Assembly (NCBI RefSeq): GCF_033807715.1
Contig: NC_084599.1
Coordinates: 11,079,625 to 11,143,624 of the forward strand
Direction of reading: 5' to 3'
DNA length: 64,000 bases
Source of the DNA: Cololabis saira
Lineage: Eukaryota > Chordata > Actinopteri > Beloniformes > Belonidae
Part shown: piece after piece, positions 1-12,400 of the stretch
How positions within the stretch are numbered: position 1 is the stretch's first letter
Layout: every line of letters starts with the position of its first letter
Notes under the pieces: generated by a model
Told to the model about the DNA's origin: nothing
The model's database searches: none
What the model saw: the letters and a program-made list of their open reading frames with translations, nothing else
Made by a program: the position numbers and the translations under genes

Positions 1-285
1 ATAACACGTGAAAATGATCGTTTAATATCAATCTCTCTTTTTAAAATAGTGTAAAAAATAAAACAATTATTAAATTATTGTCAAATATTGTTTTAACTTT
101 GCATATATCACAGCGGGCGTAAATAAACACTACAGTATTTATTTGTCTTTTTTTAAAAGCTGTTTTAGGCTTGTTTGGTGCTCGGCGGTGACTTCATCGT
201 CGATCATTGAATATTCATTAAAAAAGCAACGGGAGTTTCTGGTCGACGACAGTGCGTCCGTGCGCGTGGTGGGAACGGTGGCAAG
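1..285 (+). promoter_or_regulatory. ell promoter / 5' UTR region
   Basis: About 170 bp of AT-rich DNA gives way to a GC- and CpG-richer stretch just before the ell ATG, and the CpG-rich DNA continues past exon 1 to about 660. The transcription start cannot be fixed. The sequence AAGATGGCGTC at 283-293 resembles a YY1 site and overlaps the start codon. Confidence 0.5.
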
Positions 286-420
286 ATGGCGTCGCTGAAG
301 GAGGAGCAGTGCTACGGACTGTCCTGTGGAAGAGTGAGCAACGGCTGCAACATCACCGTCTTTCACGTCAAACTCACTGACAGCGCGCTGAGGGCGTTCG
401 AGGGCTTCCAGAGCGGCAAG
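286..420 (+). CDS. ell: ell exon 1 (residues 1-45)
   Basis: The exon starts at an ATG in GCAAGATGG and reads [20 protein letters not shown], the conserved ELL N terminus (ELL family: YGLSCGR...[13 protein letters not shown]). It ends in AAG followed by a strong donor, gtaagc, in phase 0. This start gives the family's usual N-terminal length; the next in-frame ATG would lose the conserved segment. Confidence 0.95.
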
Positions 421-3400
421 GTAAGCGGCTCTCCGCGGCCCCGTTGTCACGTCGGTCCCAGGCAGGCTCCGGGAGGTCAGTCACCGCTCTCAAGGCTGAT
501 TTATGGTCCCGCGTCAAATCGACGCAGAGCCCTACGGCGTAGGGTTCTGCGTCGTTTTAACGCGGGACCATAAATCAGCCCTTTTAGTCCTGCCGACCAC
601 GGCGCTCACGGAGCCCCGCACCAGCGGGGACCACCGGGGGGAGGACTGGGGCGTCAAAGCTCCCGAAATAAAGCCTGAAATTGAGATTTGTGTGTGTTTG
701 GGGGTGTTTTGTTTTCTAGGGAGGGTTATGCTGCTTTCCTGGCCGACTGTTGAGCTCTAAAGTCGGACATTTCCCCCCCAGCCCCAGCTTTACTGCCTGT
801 CTCATCGCAGTGGGCTGTCTCTGTGTCAGAGCAGTTTCAACCTTAACCTGCCATATTAAAATGTCCTTAAAAACCTGTTGGATTGTCAGCTGGAAGTGTG
901 AGATGTACTTCCCAGAAACTTTGATAAGCTGTCAGAATGTTTGTCCAGTGTTTGCTAGCTCCACTGGCCTGGAGTCTGGACCGCCCATGGCATCAGCCCC
1001 ACTGGGGTATTTAAATCCTGGCCCTTTTAACTTGTTCACTCCACAAAAGCTTCGCCTCAGTTGTTTGGTGACGACATTGGGAATAGTTTTGGGGGAAAAA
1101 AATACTCCAGTCACGCTAGTGATGGCTTTTTTTTTTTTTTTGTTCATTCCCAGCCAGAATCCCAGCAGGATCCAAGATGTGGTCTCTTTACTTGAACTGG
1201 TCTGCGCTTCAGCTTTTTTTTGCTGGCTTGGCTGCTTGTGCCGAGGGCTTTAAGTCTGTTGGTAGCCATCTAACGTTTCAGCTTCTATAAATATTTGACA
1301 GGGAAACGCTTGGCTTTATCTGCAGCTTTCACTGGCTGCACAGCAACACTGCAGCTGAGAAAACCTCAAGTATAAAACTGGATAAGGTAACTGGTTGTAG
1401 GTAGACGTTTGCTTTGATAAATCTGAGGCACACTAAAGGTGCACTGGCAATAAATACAACCTATATTACCTTAATTGTATTGTGCCATGACACATATTGC
1501 ATGCTACCCAGGTAGATCTTTACTACTTCATGTAGCTTCATTACTGGTTATTTTGGGTTAGCTTTATCCCTATTTGGCCTCTCCCCAAAACTACCCTTTC
1601 ATTTGAAGATGTTATCGGTGGTTTGTGGCATTTTGTCACTGTCTGTCGTTCAAAGCATTTGTGACTGGAAATAAGTTCCTTTTTATTCATATAACTTAAA
1701 AAAAAAAAAATGTTGTATATATTTTTTTTCACATGCAGCAGGAGAGTTAACTTATTTTTCCGGCTCAATCACCCTCACGATTCTAGTGCTTAAATAGAAG
1801 TAGAGCCTTCTATTCCAGCACATAGGATTACCATGACCTGGATGACTGGGGATCTCTGCTAACACGTCTTAATGGTCATGAAAAGTCTCTTTCCATGTAC
1901 GTTCCTATGCAAGTTTATATTAGAATATATTAATTTGCTCTAATAATTGATTTCACGCATAAAAAGAGAGTACACTTTACATTATTCTTAAACTTCTCTC
2001 ATACAACTTATTTTTTGTTGAAAGTTTTTGCTGTATTGACACATGAGTTTGGTATTGTCTTGCAGTCCTACAGCTGCAGCTGTTAGAAGAATATTCCAGT
2101 TTAGATGAAAGGAATAGATGCAAAGATTGACTTGTCGATACCAATTTTTGTTTTTTTCCCTATTACGATAATCAACTGCATCCATTAACTTGGTCAACAA
2201 TAGAAATATAGCAGAGGCTGCAGATTGTGTGTGCTAGTGGATTTATTCTTGACCTCTTAATGTTTGTTAGCTTCATACCCATGAGCAGCAGAGATATGTT
2301 TTTTAGGTTTTATGCTTCTACAATATCTGGTCCATAGGGAACAGATAAGTAGGATCCACTCCTTGATTAGAATCTCACATAGATACAGGACTTGATGCTC
2401 CTGTATGTTCGTTCATTTAGGTAACATTTATAACAGTTTTTCCCTATTGGAAATAAAATGCCAAAATAAGTGACAGGTTTCTGGAATGCTCTGGATGTCC
2501 TTGAGTATGAGTTGTTTTTGTTTTTTCCTTTTGTGCAGAGTCATCATTTAAGTTGACACTTGTGGCAATCTCACTTTGTCTTACTTTGGACTGTCAATTA
2601 TTCATAAATGATGCATCATGCTCCCTGTATTTATTGGATACACACTGAGTCAGAAATGTAAGCAGAACACATTTTTAAGTATTCAAAGCAAAATGTACAG
2701 CTTTCATGAAAATGTTATTTGTTAAAACTTTTCATCGGCACATACAATCTACTCCTGCCCCTGACCATGGGTAAAACCTGTGTAAATGAGTGCACATAAA
2801 TATTGGTTATTTTCAGATTCAACCACATTAATGTCGGACATGGTCTATTTTTATACTATACCTCTTAAAATGTGTGTTAAACAGGAGAATAATTTTGAAA
2901 TGTAACACAATCATCTTAATCTATGCATCTAGGCATTTTGCATATTTAACTTCATATTGTGTTGCTTAGAATGTCAATGGGTTGATTTTAATTTGACTTT
3001 ATATGCTGATAGACACCCACGCAGTGCCTGAGGCTATTATCAAATGCCCCAATGTTGCCATGAAGGCAAAGTGGTTGTGCATGGTTGCAAGCAGCAGCAC
3101 CCTGCACAATAAATGCAAGAAGGTGCGCAAAATGGCTATGAAACAAGGCTTTCCAGTGTCAGAAGTCCTGATTGTACCCGAGTGTCTGTCTGCAGAACCA
3201 GTTCACGATGCAACTGCAAATTATTGAATGATTCTGCAGTAAGTTGTTTCATTTAACAAGCACTGCTTAAACTTTAAAAGTAACTTCTGGAATAGAAAAC
3301 ATATATTTCCCTTCTAAATAAAACATTTATTATTATAAATAATCAATTCAAAGTTCTGTTTTTCTGCCACTTTATTGTTTGAAGCTACATAATTTGTAAG

Positions 3401-6400
3401 CCAACAAACCTTTTATACTGTAAACCTGGAAATGAATGTGGTCTAGCCTAAATTTATTTCTACCCATTTCTTAAAATGTGTTAGAAGTAAGGCTTTACCT
3501 TGCTCCCACAATGCATAGCAATATAATTCATAATATGAAAAGTATCAGCTTATCTTTAGATTTTGCTATTGACTTTTGTAGAGGCATGTTTTATTTTCTC
3601 CAGTTGATACAATCTCTGTGTCTAAAATATGTTTCTTTTTCTTTCTTTTTGAATGTGCACCATGCCCACAGGTAGACCTGCAGGTTGAGGATGCACTTTT
3701 ACACCTCATTTTATATAGTGGTCTTTTGAAGACGATTTCTTCCAATTAATTAGCAATGGGAATACCCTCCCAATATGCAATCAACTCATTATAATATGCA
3801 CATTTGAACCACATTTGAATTTCACGCAGCATCCGTGAATCCAGAATAGGTTTTTAGTTAGGTGATTTATGTAAATCTACTCATAGATTTGCAAAGATTT
3901 CATGACTGAGGCCCAATGATATCAAATTCACACTCTAACTGAACACCAGTAGCTTCCCGTGATAATAGGAGTGTACGTCAAAGCCTGTTGGATATACTGT
4001 AACCATGCTTAGATGTGACGGTGTTCCCAATGTCTAAATTATTTCTGCCCGCTGCAGTGTTGTTGAGTAGGCAACATTGTCTCCTTAGCCAACAGCACAA
4101 ATTAAAGCTAAGAGTAGGACAAACTGTCACGAATATACTGACCTCGCAAATCAGTATTGGAAAAACAAAAAGAAATTGCAATAAATAATGGTCCGTTACT
4201 TTTCCAAGTACTGTGTTTTTGGTCTAAATATTAACACACTTGACACACCTGGAAGAAAAGTTGTTCATTCAGCTGTTTTTATTTTGTATGAAAAAAATAA
4301 ATTGAAAAAAAAGTGCAACTGTATTGACAGATGAACTGGAGGAAAAATTGTAGTCTCGTTCAGTCATAAGGGGGAGGAAATCATAACCAAACACAAAAAG
4401 TGAAGTACTTTGTTGCACCTCCTGTTCTCTAGCGTCATGATGGCTTGAATTCTTTGAGGCATGGACCTCCATAATCAAAAGTATTTTTCATTGACAGCAT
4501 TTAGATTTCTCACACAGAGGTTACCAGGTCATCTTAAGCCGGGCATACACTGTGCGATTGTCGGCTTGTTTTGAACCGATTTTCCAGTCGTGCGACTATT
4601 TTTTGGATGGGGGCGGATTTCGACCCAATCGTTGGTCGTGTAGTAAACGTGGGGTAACGACGAGAGATTAACACATCACAACGAGCTCCTGATCACAAAT
4701 CGTGTGCTCGCAAGAAAATCAAACGTGTTTGAAATCCCGGTCGCTCCTCGTGAAGGAATCACAGTTGAAGCAGGTACGACCCGACTGGCCTCATCCTTTC
4801 ACAGAGAGGATGCGCAATCTCTGATGCCACGTCAAAAACTATTATTTGTAGTTTAAAGTGTTGCAAATTCACATTACAAATTACATGTTTTAATAGCAGG
4901 GAAAAAAAGACCACATTTCCCACGTCTGCCCAGCCAATTCATTGTCCAATCACGACGTTGTCTAATCTTTTTTTCATTTATAGCCGCACAGAATGGCAGA
5001 AATTGCTAAAGGCTGATTTATGGTTCCGCGTTACACCAACGCAGAGCCTACGGCGTAGGGTACAGCAGCGACCCGCACCGTACGGTTACGCTGTCGATTT
5101 AACACGGAACCATAATTCAGGTTTAAGGCAGCGCGTTTGTTTTTGCTGAGCATCTTTGTTGTCTCCCACTTCGGGGTTCCTCCTCTTCCACTTCTTTTTG
5201 ACGTAACAGTTCCAGTACACATGCGTCCGATGTGAGGATTATGAACGTATAGTGTGAGCAGACGGGTCGTATCAGAGCATCGGGATGTACAGTGTGTATA
5301 AATCGTGGGCTGCGAACTTTTGAACTCAGCGATCTGGTCGTGGAGTGTGAGATGGGGCTGAATCAAATGATTTAAAATATCGCACAGTGTATGCCCAGCT
5401 TAAGCTGGGTTGAGACTTCTTATACCACATCTTCAATTACCACCATATATTTCTGATGGGTTATAGAACTAGACTTTTCTTTCTGATCATATCATTGAGT
5501 TGATGTCTTTCCTCAAAAAACCTTTTAATACATCTGGAAAAAGGATTTGATAATTGCAAAATTTCCATTATGATTGAAAGAATGAGAGCATTATTCAAAA
5601 TTTGAATATAAACATGCATTTCCTGCAAAGTTGATGAATTCCATCTCCCCAGGTAATTTACCTGTTATGTGACATGATATCATTGACTTCACGACTTCAC
5701 GGGACTTCAGTGTGGGATCAGAATAGTGAATTTCTTTTTTTCATCACATAAAATGTCTGAGCATCTTCTGTATCTTCTCCCAGGCTTTGTACTAAGCCCT
5801 TTTAACAAAAGCACATGACATTGCTACGAACACTAACTGACAAAAGAGTTCATGAAACCCAATATCCATATGCACAAATCGAGTTGCAAAGGAACAAATT
5901 GGATCATCTGATAGACTGGGCATATGTGGAATGTGCTGAAATGTAATTTTTAAATAAAATGAAGCTGCCATTATTTTAACTCATTCCACTACCCCATATT
6001 GAGCTTACATCTGCATCCTCATAATTTTTAACATTGGCTTGCAGCCTACTGCTTTTTAGTTGGAAAAGCGAGGGCAAAAGAGGTAAAATTAAATTACAAC
6101 ATTAAGTGAATAAATGTGTGCATTGTGAAAGAACAAGTTTTTTTTCCCCTCTCTCCATAGGCTTGTTCTTCTCATTCTAGTGTCAGCTATCAAAAATATT
6201 AGATTGTGATGCAGGTGCCAAGCCCATTGATATCTTGTTCATACGTCATAATTAGTTATCAGGAAAGCGTCATTGTTTTGCTGTACATTGTGCAACAGTT
6301 AATCAAACAGTCCTAGTTGACTGTGTGGACAGCTTCCTGTACGAGACGTGACTGTCAGCTGGGTTCCTCGGCACATCTCAACTCAACAGTGAAGAGTAGA

Positions 6401-9400
6401 CTCATTTTTATTTTTTGCTTGGGTGTGACATAAGCAAGGAAATGAGTAAGAGTAGAGTGTGTCAGTAAGCTGAAGATTATGTAGAGGACTGATGAGTTTT
6501 AATTATACCTCTGTGATATTCTTAAATACCAGTATTTGGTTGACAGTGTATGGTGGTGTGATTCAGCACTGCTCACAAGTTGTTGTTTTCTAAAAATTGT
6601 TGGAAAATGTGTTCATAATATAAAAAGCCTAAGCATCATGGTAGAATAGAGGTTATTTAAAATGCAATATTAATGTTCATTGACAGTACTAGAACCGCCA
6701 CAAGTACTGATATATTTCTCTGCCATATTACCCACGAGATCATACGAATTCACAACTTTCTTTTCATATTATACCATTACATTTTAAGAGCAATTTACAG
6801 TCTGTCCACTACATGATAAGCTGCAGGAGATGCTGGGTGAGACAACTTGGCGTAAAATTTAAAAATGGCTATTCGGAAGATGCTCATCCATCAAATGGAT
6901 GGACTGATGTTGAGAAGCCCCCACAAAAATGTGCACAAACACACAAACCTCACACGGTTTTGGCAGTAAACTAGTCGTTAGTAAACGCAATGTCCTTGCT
7001 GCAATCTGAGCTTAATAGAAGTTTGACACACATTGGCCCGGTTTCCCAGATCAGTTAAGTAGCTCTTGACAGCGAAAGACTTCTTTCACAGGCTCCTTAA
7101 GAAGGTTTGAAAGAAGTCTTTCGCTGTTAAGAGCTACTTAACTGATCTGGGAAACCGGGCCATTGTCAGTTGTGTATAAAATGTAATGGTAGACTGAGAA
7201 CCTGATGTGTTTACTTCTGTTTTTCTTTGTTTTTAGAATTTAGTACTATACTAAGAACTACATTTGTCTAATTCTATAATTGTGAACAGTGGTTTTAAGC
7301 ACACTAACACAGATGGTACTGTATATGTTGGGTTTTTATTTGGCTAGTGCAGTAACAGACATATTAAGACAAAAGGAAAACCTTATATAATATTTAGTGC
7401 TTTGCAAATTATTTCAACAAACTAAACATTGGATTAGAATCTCTTTGTTTCTTGTAACTGTGCAACCTTTGTAATTGCCATTTTCCTTAATTTTTAATTA
7501 AGGCTCTATTGCAACCCTGGGGAGAGCTTTTGTGTGGTGAAAGGTATGTGCTCATAGATAAACTGCATCCCTTTCTCAGTCTCTTTTGGTGTTTTTTGTT
7601 TTTGACAAGGTATAAGCTTTGTACATTTTAGCACCATGTCAGCACCTACAGGAATGGTATAGACAGTAATGTAGCCTGGGTAAGGGTTTTGTTTCTTGAT
7701 GCTGGTTGGTCTGTGCAATACGGTTATTTAAGGAATGCTTACTCCCCAGTTTTAGTAGATCATGAGACGCTGCAAGAGATGACCGTAACCACTAAGGCCA
7801 AATATGACTCTAAATGTCATGGCGTTCCTCTATCACGGTGGCAGGGAACCACAAGAGACCATGTCAACCGGGTGTCACTGCACACACGGACTCCCCGACC
7901 TGCTGTGTCCTCTCTGAGAGACGGTGGATAGATCATAGTTTAGTGTTTGGCCCACAAACACGCCTTTTGTTTGTGGTCTTTTACTGGATACTGGAGCAAC
8001 GTGTTGCTTGATAATAGGCATAAGTGTACAATTAGGAGAGAAGCTCAAAGAATTTCTTTTATTATTTAATTACAATTTTAGTCTTCATTTATTTGGCCTT
8101 CATTTGAAGGCTGTTCATTCACCCAGTCTGAAGAATTGTCTAACTCCATTTGTGCTTTTATTTCTTTTTTAAAAGATTGTTAATAAAAGAAAGTGAATCC
8201 TTTTTTATTTTTAAATACATCTCACCTGCAGAGATTAATTTTTTATTCTTGTCAATCATACCAGCCCAGTGCTATGCTTGCTGGACCCAAATACCCATAA
8301 CTAGAGTTCCAGTGATTGTTGTTGTTGTTTTTAGTTAGATTTTTCAGCAATGTAGAACATAAAATACACCTACAGTCATATAGAGGGTGTAGAGGTAATT
8401 ATGCTGTAACCAGAATTCAGGCAAAAAAAAGTTGCTTTTACACTGCAGGTCTTGATAGCTAGTATCTTTTTTTTTTTTTTTTTTTTAATTAGTTGATATC
8501 TGCTTTTACACTGGTTAACTGTTGGAGAAACAACCTTGGAAGGTAGATGAGTCTGGCTTCCGATCTGGCAACAGTTGGGCAGCAAAGGAGTAAAACGTGT
8601 GCCATTTTTAATAAATGCATATGAAACAGAAAATGTAGTACATGGACCCATATCCATTAGTACCTGCTTCCTCAGAGGTTCATAGTATGATCATATTTAT
8701 ACTAACTGTTGTGTTAACAGTTGGTTCAGTAAAAGTTAATTGCTACTGCTCAAGTCCAGAGCCCACCTCATTATTCTTGAAGTTGCTTTCTGAAGCATTC
8801 TTGGGGGTTATCAAATGATTATGATTTTTTTTTTCTTTTTCTTTTCTCATATGCAACTTATGTGAAGTCGTATCCAATCTGTACCACACTGGACAAAAAA
8901 AATCGGAATTGAGTCACTTGATCCCTACTGTGTAAATGTGGCCAAATTGAGAATGATTTCATTCAGGAGAATAAATTAAGTTATATCAGGCTGTACTGCG
9001 ATCAAATTTCTCTGTTTTAATTATATCATTCTCAATAACTAAATTGTCCGAAACTTTTTTTTGTAACGACGTTAACCTGAAAGCTACTATATGCACCAAC
9101 ACCTTAAGCCTATGTATTGAAAATATTCCTCAATGTTTCCAGCTCTATATTGATTATGCCACTTTGGATTACTATTAATTCAAGATATTTAAAACATAAT
9201 TGTGGGGTGGCAAGCTGTCCATTAAAAGAATGCAATAGCCACAATCCACATTGTGGTCAGGAGTTTGAGGCATTTTTTTAAATTTAATATTTCGAGTATT
9301 TTGAGTTTTTCTGAATTAAAAATTTCCATTTTCAATTATTACAAGCTTTTCCTCAGACCTTTTTTATTGAACTGGGGTGCAGGTTTCCTGCTTGTTAGTT

Positions 9401-12400
9401 TATTCCAGGTCTACTTGTTGGAGAAATTGGGAGATCCTCCTGTCAGCAAGTTAAATGGTATCATCAGTGATGATGCCAATTACCTTCTGCCTAACATGAC
9501 CAAAGAGCTTTTAATTTATGGGAGCTCGAGGATTTTTATTTTTCAAGTGAATGCCGTAGGCCTTCGTATTTTCCCAATCATATTCTGAATGTATTTTTTC
9601 TCTTTCACATTTGCTTCGTTTTGTTTTTTTTTTAGTTTGAGAAAGCTTGTTGAGTAATAACTTTCACATCACTTTTCTTAAAGCCCCAAAGATGAGTTCT
9701 TTGAACCTATTTTTAAGGTCCAAAGTGTTTTGTTTTACCCATATGCTCCCTTCAATTTTCTGTTGAATGTTTTCTGCGTTATTGATGGATCACTTAAATG
9801 TTTTAACATATCCTATGTAAGGACGTCCTCAGGTGTCGCGTAATAGCATTTTAAGGAAACCAACATTTCTTCAGCTCTCCATGTGTATCTTATTTTGATC
9901 TCCAGCCTAATTAGGCCATACAGCTGTTTCCAATCTGCATATGTTGTGATTCCACAGAGCACTTTGAAAATTGAGACATCCAGCTCTATTTCACCCTTGC
10001 AGAGTGCATGCCGCATAGTGTTCTTTCCATTCCTGAAATCCTAGAGGTTGAACATCTAAACACCTGATAATTTGGCAGCTATGGGCATACCCCAGCTGGA
10101 TTTAGACATGTCTACTTCTGTCGTTCTGTGCTCATTTTCAAACAAACAAAGGAAATGCTGTATCTCAGCAGTGTGGCCTAAGAGACTAATCCTACACCCA
10201 TTAAAACAATTTAATGAACTTTATAAACTTAAGCAAGGTGTATTGCTGAAATGGCAACTTCTGTTGACCAACAAGGAGTTACATATTAATATGTAAATAG
10301 GATTTTCCAGGCTTTTATTACTTTGCAAAGCAATCTCATCAAAAGGCAATTTTTTTTATTTATTTTTTATTTAAATGTAAATTGAATGTACTATTTGCAG
10401 ACCTAATTTATAACCTAATTTTTTTCAGTGGTTTAATTTGCACATAGACATGTCATTTTGAGAAGCTTTATATTTTGTATCACACAACAAGATTAAAATC
10501 ATAGTTTATTGTCATATGCATTAGTCATGAGAACACATAGTTGTCCATGGGTTTTAATTGTATACTTCCCATGTTTATCACTGAGAAAATAATAAACGTA
10601 TAGTTGTCCATGGGTTTTAATTGTATACTTGCCATGTTAATATATTAATCAAAAATATGGTGATGAGACAAACACTTAAGTTACAGGAAACAGACTTGGA
10701 ACAACACTGTCATCAGTTTAGTTTTATCACTGGACGTTTGGCTGAGGGTTAAGCTTATCAAACTAATTCCCATTCTGTGGCTGGTTGGCACTGTGTGAGA
10801 ACATCCGTGGCCTCAATCAGGACCCGTTTTCTGTCCCTAAGGTTAGCTCTGTGGAACATTCTGGGCTCAGGTCCTAGAGAATAGTGACATGTCAGCAGCC
10901 CATTCAAACGAACAGGCTGAGAGTAGCACTATGTTAGCAGTGCTGCGAGGGGGGAGGGCATTGAGGGAGACTACTAAAACTGGTGCTGTGGTTCAAAATT
11001 TCAGGGCTGGACCACAGAGCTCGGCCATGCGAAATGTCTGGTGCTCCCGGATAGGCTCTGGGTTTACAGAGTTCAATAGAAAATTAAACAAACTTTTGGT
11101 TTTAAGATGAACGGCTGGTTTTCCTCTATTTTACTCATTCTGATATTGTTATTTTGGCTGGAAAGTGTTTAACAAAGAAACTATTTCAGCTTTCTATGAG
11201 TATATTGTGTATGACATGACTATAAACTGCAATATATTCAAAGCATACATACATATAGGTGCACTCTCAAAAAATGGTTGCAAAATGTAACATCACAACT
11301 GCAGTCCAGAGGCGCTGAATGAGTTGTTTTAATTTTGGTTGCTTGACTTTTTATTACAGAATGCATACATAAAAATAAATAGAATAGCTTCCCACTTGTC
11401 TTTTTTTAAGTATCAAAAATGAAAAATATTCTTAAACACTGCCTTTTTAAATTTTGCACTGTTTTAACAGAAATGCTTGGTTGTGGACCGGGACTAGGAA
11501 GAAGAGTCTTACACAATGTACACACACCACAATGTTTTCCTTAATTTTTACACACCTTCAACATCTTCTCTCTCTTCCTCTTATTACTTTCGCTTTGCTG
11601 CTCATTGTCGCTGTAACAGTTTTCGGTCCCGGCGTCTGTACAGCAAAACTGTTCACACACAGTATGAAAAGCGTGCGTGTGCGCGTGTGTGTAGTGCGTT
11701 GTGTCACACTAAAAAGAATCTGTGCAAAACGTGAGCTTTACATTTTTTTTTTTTTAATTAAACGAGGCTTTGAGGCAAAGGAAATTCCTCAATTTATTTT
11801 TTGTAATAGTTACTCAAGGAATCGTTGCAGCCCTAGATACGGATCTAAAATTCAAGATAGGGAGAGCATACAGAAAGTCACGGGCCAGCAGTATAGTAGT
11901 TTACCAGAGATTGTGTGAGAACGCTTTGTTGGTATGATTTGTCATATGATGGGGGGATTTTAAAAAACAATCTGACTTTTCTGTAATTCTGATCAGTCAG
12001 TAATACTTACAATTGGCCACTTTCAATCAACAGGCCAGTGATTGGAACATCCTTACGTCAACAAGGAGACCTTGTTTAGTTGGTCTTCTATAAGTTTCAT
12101 CCGTTTTTAGATTAATAGGAAAACCATGTTTTTCTTTTTTTTTCCCCACTTACATTACTTGCATCCCACGATGCATTACCTCACTTTGCAAAGACACTAT
12201 ATGTATTAAGCACATACACGGTCTGAAATTAACACCCACCCAAACGCCAAAGACAGGTAACATTTCAGTTTGGCGAGTAAATCGTCAAGGTTATCTGCCA
12301 CACTAGTAAGTAAATACCATTAGGTATTTTTAGATTATAGCCCTCTGTTATCCCTGTGTGTTTTAACTTGTAAACCGGTGGCGTTATTGCCTCCCTTGCG

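Noticed and set aside
3003..3227. A 74-codon frame with fairly balanced composition as a gene or exon
   Set aside because: No known protein recognised, no flanking splice signals of note, and it does not fit between ell exons 1 and 2.
9253..9588. A 111-codon + strand open frame as a gene
   Set aside because: AT-rich, no recognised domain, no promoter or splice support, inside an intron.
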